Source: Calditrichota bacterium (GTDB taxonomy: Bacteria > Calditrichota > Calditrichia > RBG-13-44-9 > J042). Taken from it: a stretch of DNA of 64,000 nt. Location: positions 62,001 through 126,000 of the forward strand of contig JAADJD010000012.1 of the NCBI GenBank assembly GCA_013150955.1. Reading direction: 5' to 3'. Both the position numbers and the translations under genes were made by a program. Position 1 is the stretch's first letter, and each line of letters begins with the position of its first letter. The notes under the pieces were generated by a model. It saw nothing but the letters and a program-made list of their open reading frames with translations, had not been told where the DNA came from and made no database searches. This document shows, piece by piece, positions 25,884-34,056 of this stretch.

Positions 25884-27223
25884 GACAGCACATCCTCCTG
25901 CACGTTTCGCGAAAAGCGCAACAGCACCTCGGCCAGTTCCTGAACGAAGCCCGCGGGCAGATCCAGCTGCTGACCAAAGGTTTTCCACTGCTGCAACAGT
26001 TCGGTTTCCCGGGTGGGATCCTGAATGGCCTGGCGATTTTTCTGTTTCACCCGGGCAATGCGTTCCACCAGCCGTTTGCGCTGGGCCAGCAGCAGCAACA
26101 GCTGAGTGTCGATGGTATCGATCTGATCGCGGAGCACCTGCAGTGCATCGCTGTGAATCAGCCGCTCCTGCATTAGCAAATGATCAATCAGCACCAGGGC
26201 GACCATGGCTTCGGCCACGGGCACCACCCGGGGACAAATGCAGGGGTCGTGGCGTCCCCCGATTTCAAATTCCACCGGATTGCCCTCATGATCCACCGTG
26301 TGCTGTTTTCTGGCAATGGAAGAGGGCGGTTTGACGGCAATATGCATGACCAGATCATCACCGGTGGAAATGCCCCCCAGCACCCCACCGGCGTGATTGG
26401 TGGCCAGATGAATCCTTCCGGTTGCCTCGTCGCGCACAAACGGATCGTTGTGTTCGCTGCCCTTCATGCGGGCGGCCGCAAAGCCACTGCCCATTCCAAA
26501 GGCTTTGACCGCCCCGATGGACATGAGCGCCCCGGCCAGATCGGCTTCCAGTTTGTGAAACACCGGTTCTCCCAGACCGGGGGGGCAATTTTTGACGACA
26601 ATTTCTACCACCCCTCCCAGAGAATCGCCGGCATTGCGGGCATCCATGATCGCCTGCATCATGCGTTCCGCGGCCTCGGGATCGGGAGCGCGCACAGGGT
26701 TCTTTTCAATTTCCTCCAGATCCACCCGGTTGATTTCAATTTCCCCAACCTGACGGGTGTAGGCAAAAATGCGAATCCCCCGGCGCTCCAGCATCTGTTT
26801 GGCAACCGCACCCGCCGCCACCCGCGCGGCCGTCTCCCGACCACTGGCCCGACCACCGCCGCGATAATCAAATATCCCGTACTTCTTTAAAAACGTAAAC
26901 CCGGCATGTCCCGGACGAAAAATCTTCTGGATGTGGGAATAGTCCTTCGAACGCTGATCCTGATTGGCAATTAATAGACAGATGGGTGTTCCGGTGGTCT
27001 TGCCTTCAAAAATGCCGCTAATCACCTGAACTCGATCTTTCTCCTGACGGGGAGTCACGATGGCGCTTTGTCCCGGTCGCCGTCGATCCAGCTCCCGCTG
27101 AATCCATTCCACATCAATCGGCACACCCGGCTGCACCCCATCGATGACCACACCGATATACGGGCCATGACTCTCCCCGAAAGTCATCACCCGAAAGGCC
27201 TGCCCAAACATATTACCACTCAT
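25880..27223 (-). CDS. aroC: Chorismate synthase fused to AroQ-type chorismate mutase
   Basis: A 447-residue bifunctional protein. Residues about 5-350 are a complete chorismate synthase: FGESHG at 15-20, RRRPGQS near 47, FRPGHAGFTF at 102-111, GGGRASGRETAARVAAGA at 122-139 and RHDPCICPRVVPVAEAM at 324-340. Residues about 358-447 are an AroQ chorismate mutase. Residues aligning with the E. coli active site are kept (R365, R382, K393, R405, E406 and probably Q442). The fusion would make chorismate from EPSP and turn it into prephenate. The start ATG at 27223 has GAGGGG upstream. The next gene, tyrA, overlaps its stop. AroQ is more often fused to DAHP synthase, TyrA or PheA, so this arrangement is unusual. 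Confidence 0.93.
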   Translation of the reverse strand: MSGNMFGQAFRVMTFGESHGPYIGVVIDGVQPGVPIDVEWIQRELDRRRPGQSAIVTPRQEKDRVQVISGIFEGKTTGTPICLLIANQDQRSKDYSHIQKIFRPGHAGFTFLKKYGIFDYRGGGRASGRETAARVAAGAVAKQMLERRGIRIFAYTRQVGEIEINRVDLEEIEKNPVRAPDPEAAERMMQAIMDARNAGDSLGGVVEIVVKNCPPGLGEPVFHKLEADLAGALMSIGAVKAFGMGSGFAAARMKGSEHNDPFVRDEATGRIHLATNHAGGVLGGISTGDDLVMHIAVKPPSSIARKQHTVDHEGNPVEFEIGGRHDPCICPRVVPVAEAMVALVLIDHLLMQERLIHSDALQVLRDQIDTIDTQLLLLLAQRKRLVERIARVKQKNRQAIQDPTRETELLQQWKTFGQQLDLPAGFVQELAEVLLRFSRNVQEDVLS

Positions 27224-27428
27224 GCATGCCCCTCAATGGCTTGATTTTCCGTTCTTTCTGGTAATGCCTGAAAAGGTTCCTTTCCTGTGATTGAACCAAT
27301 CTTCCTTACACATTGCTTTAAATTGCCCCGCGCTTCGCACCACCTGCTGACTGATTGGATAGTCCAATAACAAACCTGTCTGTCCTCTCAACGCACATCT
27401 TTTACTGAATGAGCAGCTCGTCCCGGGA
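27224..27428. other. Untranslated spacer inside the aro operon
   Basis: This 205-bp space between aroK and aroC is the only sizeable gap in the operon. It contains no clear gene, terminator or repeat. A short GGTTC/GAACC hairpin pattern occurs near 27279-27301. It may hold a secondary promoter or a decayed short frame; I could not decide. Confidence 0.35.
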
Positions 27429-28007
27429 TCACCGAAAATGGGATTTATCCGTCCCCTGAAGATGCGCCAGAATTTGCTCAACCGCCGTTTCCACGCTTTG
27501 CGCCGACGTGTCCACCCGCAAATGAGAATACCGTGCGTAAAGTGGACGACGCCGATGGTAATTGATCTGCACATCGCGGGAAAGATCCGGGTGCGTAAGC
27601 AAGGGGCGATCCCCACTGCTTTCCAGCCGCTGAATGATGTCCTCCAGTCGGGCATCCACCCAGACGATCAACGCATGTGGCAACAGGCGATTCATATTCC
27701 CCGGATCTTCCACCACTCCCCCGCCACAATCCAGCACCACCTGATTTTTGCCTGCCACTTCCTGCAGTACGTCCCGTTCCACCGCCCGGAAGGCTGGCCA
27801 CCCCTTCTCCTTTACGTACCGGGCAATGGGGCGATTTATGATTTCCTCAATCCGGGCATCGGTGGACACATACGTCCAGCGGAGCCGTTGGGCCAGGGCG
27901 CGCGCCACCGTGGTCTTCCCCGCACCCCGAAAACCAATCAGCACAACGCGATCGATTAAATGACGTTTCCGGGTATTGCCCGGCCTTTTTCCTTTGTTTG
28001 CAGACAC
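27429..28007 (-). CDS. aroK: Shikimate kinase
   Basis: A 192-residue kinase that phosphorylates shikimate at the 3-hydroxyl with ATP. The P-loop is LIGFRGAGKTTVARALA near residues 20-36, STDARIEEIINRPIARY holds the shikimate-binding Asp, and VLDCGGGVVEDPGN is the GGG motif. RPLLTHPD is the lid region, and the adenine-side arginine follows in YHRRRPLYARYS. I place the start at GTG 28007, two bases after the aroA stop and with AGGGG about eight bases upstream. The open frame continues to an ATG at 28112, but that part overlaps aroA by about 100 bp and has no kinase homology. About fifteen extra basic residues precede the P-loop domain. Confidence 0.9.
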   Translation of the reverse strand: MSANKGKRPGNTRKRHLIDRVVLIGFRGAGKTTVARALAQRLRWTYVSTDARIEEIINRPIARYVKEKGWPAFRAVERDVLQEVAGKNQVVLDCGGGVVEDPGNMNRLLPHALIVWVDARLEDIIQRLESSGDRPLLTHPDLSRDVQINYHRRRPLYARYSHLRVDTSAQSVETAVEQILAHLQGTDKSHFR

Positions 28008-28009
28008 GC

Positions 28010-29314
28010 TTAATCCCCTGATGACGGGTTCCCGGCAACAACATCTTCCGCTAATGGGTGATGCAAGCGGCTCAAATCCTCCCAGAATGTCGGATAGGAT
28101 TTTCCCACGCAATCTGGATCGTTAATGACTACTCCCGGAAGGCGCAAACCGGCAAGGGCAAAACTCATGGCAATGCGATGATCCTGGTGGGGATCCACCA
28201 CAGCCCCGTGCCGAACACCGGGTTGGACCACCAGATCGGCCCCGTCCATCTCTGCTTTTCCCCCCAGTCGCTGAATGTTTCCCCGAATGGCCGCAATCCG
28301 ATCCGATTCTTTAAATCGCAAATGCTGCACATTGCGAAACCGCGATTTACTGCTGGCAAACAAAGCCATAACGGCCATTCCGGGCACCAGGTCAGGACAG
28401 GCAGACATGTCCCAGTCCACCCCCTTTAAGCCATTCCCGGAAACGGTAATGCGATCTGGCGTTTCCACTACCCGCGCCCCGGCTGCAGCAAGGATTTTCC
28501 AGACTTCCCGATCCCCCTGGATGGAATGCGTTCCCACATTGGTTATCGTCACGCGTCCTCCCGTTATCGCCGCGCCGATTAAAAAGTAAGAGGCGCTGGA
28601 TACATCGCCCTCCACCGTAAAATCCGGCAGGCAAACTTGCTGTTCTCCTGCAACCCGAAAACCCCGTTCAGTGGTATCCACCCGTACACCGGCCTGCTGG
28701 AGCAACGATAGAGTTAACTGGACATAGGCCCGGGATACCAGCGGCGCCGTCAGTTGAATATGTATTCCCCCGGCAATGCGCGGGGCAATGAGCAGCAACG
28801 CGGAAACATACTGCGAGGATTCCGAGGCATCGATGTCGACCCGTCCCCCCTGCAAGTTGCCGCCGCGAATCCACAACGGCAACTTCCCGTCGGTCGCGTC
28901 GATTCTGGCTCCCAGGGTCCGCAAGGCCTCCAGCAGCGGCGCCATGGGCCGTTGCCGCATACGCGGCGAACCATCGATCCAGATTTCTCCCGGATGCAGA
29001 GCAGCGAATGCCGTCATCAGCCGCGCTGTGGTACCGGAATTCCCCACAAAAATGCGCACCGGACTCCGGGGTGGCACATACTGGCCGGTAAATTGCCAGG
29101 CATTCGGAGCCACCGCCACCTCATAACCCAGCGCCTGCAACGCCTGTAACGTGAATCGGGTATCCTCACTATCCAGTGGATGGGCGATCTTTACCGGTTT
29201 GCGGCTCAGGGCCGCCAGAATCAACGCGCGATGCGTAATGCTCTTCGAAGGCGGCACCCGCACCTCGCCCATCAGGCGTCCGGGAACGATTGCAATTTGA
29301 CCGTTGTGATCCAT
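28010..29314 (-). CDS. aroA: 3-phosphoshikimate 1-carboxyvinyltransferase (EPSP synthase)
   Basis: A 434-residue EPSP synthase joining phosphoenolpyruvate to shikimate 3-phosphate. VPPSKSITHRALILAALS near residues 21-38 is the Lys/Ser substrate site, and FVGNSGTTARLMTAFAA near residue 89 carries the LxNxGTxxR-like PEP-site motif. DASESSQYVSALLLIAP, EGDVSSASYFLIGAAIT, RFKESDRIAAI and DPHQDHRIAMSFALAGL follow in family order. The NSGTTAR form with Gly and Thr is close to the usual glyphosate-sensitive site. The gene is preceded by the aroDE gene after 259 bp and followed by aroK after two bases. No truncation is seen. Confidence 0.93.
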   Translation of the reverse strand: MDHNGQIAIVPGRLMGEVRVPPSKSITHRALILAALSRKPVKIAHPLDSEDTRFTLQALQALGYEVAVAPNAWQFTGQYVPPRSPVRIFVGNSGTTARLMTAFAALHPGEIWIDGSPRMRQRPMAPLLEALRTLGARIDATDGKLPLWIRGGNLQGGRVDIDASESSQYVSALLLIAPRIAGGIHIQLTAPLVSRAYVQLTLSLLQQAGVRVDTTERGFRVAGEQQVCLPDFTVEGDVSSASYFLIGAAITGGRVTITNVGTHSIQGDREVWKILAAAGARVVETPDRITVSGNGLKGVDWDMSACPDLVPGMAVMALFASSKSRFRNVQHLRFKESDRIAAIRGNIQRLGGKAEMDGADLVVQPGVRHGAVVDPHQDHRIAMSFALAGLRLPGVVINDPDCVGKSYPTFWEDLSRLHHPLAEDVVAGNPSSGD

Positions 29315-29517
29315 GCCCTGCCTTTCGTTTCAGCGCACCATTCGAGTAACACTAAAGTTTGCTTTTCCACTCCATTCACTTGCCCACCAACCATCAACCC
29401 ACATTGTGCATGAGCAACCGGTGCGTTCGGGATTTCATAGCCAAATCAACAGATTCCGGTAAAATAATTGGTTCCGACACCGTTCAGATTTACCTGCGAA
29501 AAGATCGTATTCTAATT

Positions 29518-29572
29518 ATTTGTTTTTATTTGGGTTCATCCGCAGCATTCGCGGCCTAACGCTTAATTTGGA
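29518..29572 (+). repeat. Degenerate end of the intergenic repeat
   Basis: A short stretch between aroA and aroDE resembles the Y end of the repeat family ('ttgtttttatttgggttc' through 'cgcttaatttgg'), with many mismatches. If real, it is an old remnant inside the operon. The rest of the 259-bp gap shows nothing. Confidence 0.45.
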
Positions 29573-29573
29573 A

Positions 29574-31067
29574 TCAATTAAAAAACGAAATTTTCTCCCA
29601 GGCCTCTCGCACTTCCTGCACCGAAACCGTCATCCCGGTAAACAACTTGAATTGCCGGGCGGCCTGCAGCAAGAACATGTCCACCCCGGACAGGATATGG
29701 CATCCCCGCTCTTCCGCAATTTGTAAGAATCGTGTTTTCCTGGGATTGTAAATGACATCCAGAACGATGCGATCTTTCTTCAGCAGTTCAATGCCCGGGG
29801 GAACCTGTTCCACATCGGGAAACATCCCCACCGGGGTGGTCTGAATGATCACCGAAGCGCTGGTTCCCTGCACTTCCGAAAAGGTCAGAAAATTGATTCC
29901 GAACAAGCGGGCCAGCCACTGGCCACGTTCGTGATTCCTTCCGGTGACCACAATGGGATACACTTCCAGCCGCTTCAGTGCCGCGATGGCACTCCTTGCG
30001 GTAGCCCCGGTACCAATAATAACCGCACCTTCTCGCAAAACAGACTTGTAAGGCTTTAGCAAATGCTCGATGGCAAACAGATCCGTGTTATGCCCCTTCC
30101 AGCCATTTCGGGTTCGGATCATGGTGTTGCACACCCCGGATATGCGAACGCAGGGGGACTTTTCTTTGAGGTACGCCACCACCGTCTCCTTATGCGGAAT
30201 GGTCACGCTAAGGCCGTACAGATGATCCTTCCAGGTCTGCCAGAATTGAGGGAAGTCCGCCGCGGGGAAATTCACATATACAAACTTTTTCCGTTGATCG
30301 GCACTCAGCTTCTGATGGAATAACAAATTATGAAGCCGATACCCCTTGCTCTGCTTGATGGGATCCCCAACCAGACCAATGATGCGGGCATCGGACGACT
30401 TTTCCGGCAGGAAATAGTGGTACCGGGCACTCTGCAACGTAAACTGCCCGCTGGCGGTCTCTTTGGCCGGACTGAAAGCCACATACGTCCAGGCATTGCC
30501 CCACAGCCCCCCCAGGATACGGGACAACTGTCCTTCTTCCCCCATGGCGTGGATGATGTAGCGGACGCCCTGTTCCCGTGCCACCTCAATCAATTTCCGG
30601 GTCAACAAATTGTCGTTTAAATGATGGGCGCGATAAATCAGCTTATACACGGCTGCCGGTAGAGTAAACATCTGGCGCAAACGGGCAATTAGCGTTTCCG
30701 GATCTGCGCAATCGGTATGATGGGACAGGATCAGCTGCGTTTCCTGTACCTGAAGGTGCGGCACAATTTTCTCCGCACTTTCAAACTCCACATCGATGTA
30801 GTCGAAGCCCGCTTCAATCGCGGATTGAAACAGGGGGATTCGCTTTTCGGGCGCGTCCTGCCAATGGCCACCCTCGCTGGCAAGGCGGCAGGTGTAAATC
30901 AGTGGTCGGGAAAACAATTGTCGCAATGCCGGGAAGTCAACCTGCTGGAATCGATCCAGGCGCAATTCCACCAGATCGGCTTCCTGGCTGTGGGGCGCCC
31001 ATGCTTTTAAGTCCTCCAGTTGCTCTGGCAGCAAGCTCAGGCACAAGGCATTACCCCTGGAGTGCAT
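29574..31067 (-). CDS. aroDE: Bifunctional 3-dehydroquinate dehydratase / shikimate dehydrogenase
   Basis: A 497-residue fusion. Residues 1-220 are a type I dehydroquinase: LVELRLDRF at 32-40, H117 in LILSHHTDC and the Schiff-base lysine candidate K142 in AAVYKLIYRAHH, then HAMGEEGQLSRILGG. Residues about 229-497 are shikimate dehydrogenase: GLVGDPIKQSKGYRLHN, catalytic K293 in LSVTIPHKE, D329 in GHNTDLFA, and the NADP site GTGATARSAIAALKR. The usual second serine of the substrate loop (S-x-S-P) is Gly242 here. Together the domains turn 3-dehydroquinate into shikimate. ATG 31067 follows GAGGAG and overlaps aroB by 17 bp. Fused type I DHQ-SDH enzymes are familiar from plants and some bacteria. 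Confidence 0.92.
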   Translation of the reverse strand: MHSRGNALCLSLLPEQLEDLKAWAPHSQEADLVELRLDRFQQVDFPALRQLFSRPLIYTCRLASEGGHWQDAPEKRIPLFQSAIEAGFDYIDVEFESAEKIVPHLQVQETQLILSHHTDCADPETLIARLRQMFTLPAAVYKLIYRAHHLNDNLLTRKLIEVAREQGVRYIIHAMGEEGQLSRILGGLWGNAWTYVAFSPAKETASGQFTLQSARYHYFLPEKSSDARIIGLVGDPIKQSKGYRLHNLLFHQKLSADQRKKFVYVNFPAADFPQFWQTWKDHLYGLSVTIPHKETVVAYLKEKSPCVRISGVCNTMIRTRNGWKGHNTDLFAIEHLLKPYKSVLREGAVIIGTGATARSAIAALKRLEVYPIVVTGRNHERGQWLARLFGINFLTFSEVQGTSASVIIQTTPVGMFPDVEQVPPGIELLKKDRIVLDVIYNPRKTRFLQIAEERGCHILSGVDMFLLQAARQFKLFTGMTVSVQEVREAWEKISFFN

Positions 31068-32136
31068 GCTTCAACTCCTCCTGTTTTACCGGGTAAAACA
31101 ATGCGGGCTCATCAACGGAACGCATCAGGGTAAAACGAGGCGCCTGTTGCCTGGCCTTTTTATCCGTTACAATGGTATTCCAGATGTCCTCAAAGGCAAA
31201 ACAATGCAACGACATTTCCCTGAGCTCAAACCGATCCAGCAAACGGCACAACCGTTCTACCTGATCCGCAGGATAGCCCAACAGGTCGCGGGAGAGCCGG
31301 AGGGCAATCCGCATTCCAGTAGCAATGGCCATTCCATGTTTTACCCGATACTGGGTGAGCTTTTCAATGGCATGTCCCACCGTATGACCAAAATTCAGGA
31401 TGCTGCGGTAGCCGGCCTCTTTTTCATCGGCCTCAACCACCTGAATTTTCAGGGTCACACAATCGTTTACGATTTGCAATAGCGCATCTTCCTCTCTGGC
31501 CAATATCCGCGAATGATGCTTCTCCAGAAAATCGATCAATTCTGTCTTTAGAATGATACCGTATTTGATCACCTCCGCCAGGCCATTAATGAACTCCTCC
31601 CGTGGAAGGGTGCGCAGGTATCGAATGTCGGTGAAGATCGCCACCGGCTGGTAAAACGCACCGATAAGGTTCTTTCCCTGCTGGTGATTAATGCCCACTT
31701 TTCCTCCGATTGAACTGTCCACCTGAGCCAGCAAGCTGGTGGGAATGTGGATTAAAGGAATGCCTCGATGCAGGGTTGCGGCGACAAAACCGGCCAGATC
31801 TCCCGTTACTCCCCCGCCAATGGCCAGAAGTACGGTATCGCGGCCGGCACGGGCAGATAATAACTGATCTTCCAGCAGCGACTTGGTGCGGCGACTCTTG
31901 CTGAATTCTCCCGCCGGGAATTTCAAAATTTTTTTGAAGCCCGCATGGGTTAACAAATGATCCCGAACCCGCTGGGCGTAAATGGAATAAACATGATCAT
32001 CCATGATCGCAAAAACGGCATGGGCTGGATAGACCTTCTTTAACCAGGTCACCAGCTGCTTTTCCAATCCCCTCCCGATGTAAACCGGAATTCGGGTTTC
32101 CTGCGATTTAATTCGTATATATAACGGATTCTTCAT
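31051..32136 (-). CDS. aroB: 3-dehydroquinate synthase
   Basis: A 361-residue NAD- and metal-dependent enzyme that cyclises DAHP to 3-dehydroquinate. [17 protein letters not shown] near residue 105 is the glycine-rich NAD site. [20 protein letters not shown] and [10 protein letters not shown] carry substrate-binding residues, and the metal ligands appear in [14 protein letters not shown] and in the [10 protein letters not shown] segment. Length matches the family. Its ATG lies 29 bp inside aroF and its end overlaps aroDE by 17 bp, so aroF-aroB-aroDE are translationally linked. No regulatory domain is present. Confidence 0.95.
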   Translation of the reverse strand: MKNPLYIRIKSQETRIPVYIGRGLEKQLVTWLKKVYPAHAVFAIMDDHVYSIYAQRVRDHLLTHAGFKKILKFPAGEFSKSRRTKSLLEDQLLSARAGRDTVLLAIGGGVTGDLAGFVAATLHRGIPLIHIPTSLLAQVDSSIGGKVGINHQQGKNLIGAFYQPVAIFTDIRYLRTLPREEFINGLAEVIKYGIILKTELIDFLEKHHSRILAREEDALLQIVNDCVTLKIQVVEADEKEAGYRSILNFGHTVGHAIEKLTQYRVKHGMAIATGMRIALRLSRDLLGYPADQVERLCRLLDRFELREMSLHCFAFEDIWNTIVTDKKARQQAPRFTLMRSVDEPALFYPVKQEELKHALQG

Positions 32137-33139
32137 TTCTCAGCCATTTGACCAGACTGTCCAGTTTTCTCATCAGCAGCGCAAATTGATCCGGGGAAAG
32201 GGTTTGATCGGCATCCGACCAGGAACGCTCGGGCTGGGGATGCACTTCAATCAGTAACCCGTCTGCACCGGAAACAATGGCTGCCAGACTCAACGGAATC
32301 ACCAGCTCCCGACGTCCTGTTCCGTGACTGGGATCGACCAGAATGGGCAAATGCGATACCCGCTTAATCATGGGCACAATATTTAAATCCAGGGTGTTTC
32401 GGGAATATTCCACAAAGGTTCGAATCCCCCGTTCACACAGGATGACATTGGGGTTACCCTCAGACAGGATGTACTCCGCACTTAACAAAAACTCTGTTAA
32501 GGTTGCGGAAAGCCCTCTTTTCAGCAGGACGGGTTTGTCAATCTTGCCGACGGCTTTCAACAATTTGTAATTTTGCATGTTGCGGGCTCCAATCTGCAAA
32601 ATGTCGGCATATTCCGCTACCATGGGGACATCCATGGCATCCAACACCTCAGTAACAATATAGAGACCCGTTTCCTCCTTTGCTTTTTTCAGCAGCTTTA
32701 AGCCGTCTTCCCCCAATCCCTGGAAACTATACGGACTGGTACGCGGCTTAAACGCACCCCCCCGCAACAACTGCGCCCCATGGGCCTTGACCAATCGGGC
32801 GGTTTCGATAATCTGCTTCTCGCTTTCCACGGAGCAGGGACCTGCGATCACCACCGGCTGCTCTCCACCAATTTCCACGCCGTTTAACCGAACGATGGTA
32901 TCCTGTTCCTTAAATTCACGGCTCACCAGTTTATAGGGCTTCAAAATACTGACCACATCCTCCACCCCAGGCAGTACCTTGATCTGTTCCTTCTGGATAT
33001 TCCGCTTGTCCCCAATAACGCCAATGACGATCTTTTCCTGCCCCCGCGACAGATGAGTCCGTGCACCCAGCGCTTCAACAAACTCGATCACATTCATGAT
33101 CTCGTCTTCGGAAGCGTGTCGATTCATCACAATGACCAT
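32108..33139 (-). CDS. aroF: 3-deoxy-7-phosphoheptulonate synthase (DAHP synthase, type I-beta with regulatory domain)
   Basis: A 343-residue first enzyme of the shikimate pathway, condensing PEP and erythrose 4-phosphate. Start ATG 33139 has GGAGGAGA just upstream; the frame open to 33208 includes the attenuator terminator and is rejected. Residues 1-75 form the ferredoxin-like (ACT-like) domain seen in the Thermotoga enzyme, which binds Tyr or Phe there. The barrel follows with [54 protein letters not shown] and [11 protein letters not shown]. It should therefore be feedback-inhibited, in addition to transcription attenuation by the leader directly upstream. It is the first structural gene of the aro operon. 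Confidence 0.95.
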   Translation of the reverse strand: MVIVMNRHASEDEIMNVIEFVEALGARTHLSRGQEKIVIGVIGDKRNIQKEQIKVLPGVEDVVSILKPYKLVSREFKEQDTIVRLNGVEIGGEQPVVIAGPCSVESEKQIIETARLVKAHGAQLLRGGAFKPRTSPYSFQGLGEDGLKLLKKAKEETGLYIVTEVLDAMDVPMVAEYADILQIGARNMQNYKLLKAVGKIDKPVLLKRGLSATLTEFLLSAEYILSEGNPNVILCERGIRTFVEYSRNTLDLNIVPMIKRVSHLPILVDPSHGTGRRELVIPLSLAAIVSGADGLLIEVHPQPERSWSDADQTLSPDQFALLMRKLDSLVKWLRNEESVIYTN

Positions 33140-33168
33140 GGCTCTCCTCCAGAATTTATATATAAACG

Positions 33169-33199
33169 AAAAAGCCCCTCTCAGTAGATTGAGAGGGGC
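33169..33199 (-). terminator. Attenuator terminator (3:4 hairpin) before aroF
   Basis: On the minus strand GCCCCTCTCA (33199-33190) and TGAGAGGGGC (33183-33174) form a perfect 10-bp stem with an ATCTAC loop, followed by TTTTT. It lies 30 bp before the aroF start. Its 5' arm and loop are fully complementary to the upstream segment at 33236-33220, so the terminator and an antiterminator exclude each other. Confidence 0.93.
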
Positions 33200-33306
33200 C
33201 GGGAACATTGTGTTATGGACTCAATCTACTGAGAGGCGGGACCTACTGGGTCCAATAATAATACCCAAAATAAAAACCAAAAAAGTGGTTCAGCCTCTCA
33301 GTAGAT
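33174..33306 (-). promoter_or_regulatory. Aromatic amino acid transcription attenuator (competing RNA segments)
   Basis: Three overlapping pairings can be read directly. Segment 1, ATCTACTGAGAGGC (33306-33293, inside leader codons 2-7), is a perfect 14-bp complement of segment 2, GCCTCTCAGTAGAT (33237-33224). Segment 2 extended, CCTCTCAGTAGATTGAG (33236-33220), is a perfect 17-bp complement of CTCAATCTACTGAGAGG (33193-33177), which spans the 5' arm, loop and 3' arm of the terminator. The third choice is the terminator hairpin itself. Forming 2:3 destroys the terminator; forming 1:2 or covering segment 2 frees it. Segment 2 begins five bases after the leader stop codon, where a terminating ribosome would mask it. 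Confidence 0.9.
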
Positions 33307-33311
33307 GCCAT
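33243..33311 (-). CDS. aroL-leader: Leader peptide of the aro operon, rich in Phe, Tyr and Trp
   Basis: A 22-codon open frame from ATG 33311 to TAG 33243. It starts MASTERLNH, continues FFGFYFGYYYW at residues 10-20 and ends TQ. Eleven of the codons in positions 10-20 include four Phe, four Tyr and one Trp, the products of the pathway encoded downstream. This is the classic design of an amino-acid-sensing leader peptide: shortage of charged tRNA stalls the ribosome in this run. A purine-rich stretch (AGGG, then GAAGAAG) precedes the ATG and may be the ribosome-binding site. The symbol is descriptive only. It is far too short for automatic gene callers. Confidence 0.92.
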   Translation of the reverse strand: MASTERLNHFFGFYFGYYYWTQ

Positions 33312-33352
33312 CACGTCTTCTTCTACCCTTTTTTCTTCAAATTTGACCCATT

Positions 33353-33380
33353 AATATAATAATTTTGTGATGAATTTCAA
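33353..33380 (-). promoter_or_regulatory. Sigma-70-like promoter of the aro leader
   Basis: On the minus strand, TTGAAA (33380-33375) and TATATT (33358-33353) are separated by 16 bases. They would start transcription near 33346, about 35 bases before the leader ATG. This is the only good promoter match found ahead of the leader. Confidence 0.65.
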
Positions 33381-33474
33381 ATATTTTCCTGAAGAAAAAA
33401 ATGACCCTGTATTAGCCTGCGACAATATCCGATTAAAGGGCAAATCAAATCGGATCCTGGCAATCCGATTGATT

Positions 33475-33801
33475 AAACCCAAAAATTACATGTAACCGCG
33501 AGGCAGATGAATGAATCCAAAACATATCCATTAAATAATTCCCGAAACCCATTTTCATCCAGATTTCAGCCAATGGATTTTTTTATCCCAAATAATGCGT
33601 TAAACTACGAATCACACGAATGAATTCGAATAATATCAACAAAATAGCGAATATATCCGGGAAAACATTTTTCATCCAGATAAAATCAAGTGCATTTTAT
33701 TATTTTTATTGGTGTTAATTCGTGTAATTCGTAGGCTAATGCATAATCTGGGATTATTTGTGTGAATTCGTGGCATTCGTAGGCGAATGTAAAATCCGGA
33801 T
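33475..33801 (+). repeat. Nested intergenic repeat, copy 5
   Basis: This occupies about half of the gap between the aro leader promoter and the lipoprotein gene at 34057. A degenerate outer element (X to Y) from about 33475 breaks after 'ccaatggattttttta'. An inner element in the same orientation runs from 'tcccaaataatgcg' to 'gcataatctggga' (about 33586-33754). A decayed outer Y end finishes near 33801. The other parts of the gap hold nothing recognisable apart from the hairpin at 34025. Confidence 0.8.
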
Positions 33802-34024
33802 AAAATTTCCCATCCCTCCAATGACCGTTTGCGGGAAGCAACACTCCGAATCGCAAAAGTGTTTCTTCGACCCAACAGATTTACCCCTGACCATTCCGCA
33901 TGAACAGGATTCTGTAAATACCCGTTCACTCAAGGGATCGGTAACTACCTGAATTCCAGGATGTTAACACCTTAAACGTCCCCTAACGGATCACACTCTT
34001 CCTGGCTGGCACGGCTTTTGACAC

Positions 34025-34056
34025 TTTCCCTCCGAAAAAAGCGAAACGGAGGGAAA
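34025..34056 (+). promoter_or_regulatory. Ribosome-binding-site hairpin before the first propeller lipoprotein
   Basis: TTTCCCTCCG (34025-34034) and CGGAGGGAAA (34047-34056) form a perfect 10-bp stem around a 12-base A-rich loop. The 3' arm contains the whole GGAGGG ribosome-binding site and touches the ATG at 34057. In a long transcript this would hide the site and lower translation, as in RNA thermometers or protein-controlled leaders. A sigma-54-like -24 element (TGGCACGG, 34006-34013) lies just upstream but its -12 partner is poor. Confidence 0.65.

Noticed and set aside
28008-28112. N-terminal extension of shikimate kinase to an ATG at 28112
   Set aside because: It overlaps aroA by about 100 bp, has no kinase homology, and a GTG with a good ribosome-binding site lies two bases after the aroA stop.
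33140-33208. N-terminal extension of DAHP synthase to 33208
   Set aside because: The extension encodes the attenuator terminator; ATG 33139 has GGAGGAGA and matches the family start.
33140-33480. T-box riboswitch as an explanation for the aroF leader
   Set aside because: No T-box motif (such as TGGNACCGCG) is present, whereas the leader peptide and alternative pairings explain the sequence fully.
33672-33929. 85-codon minus-strand frame, and similar frames inside other repeat copies
   Set aside because: The frames are made of intergenic repeat sequence and are not conserved in phase between copies.
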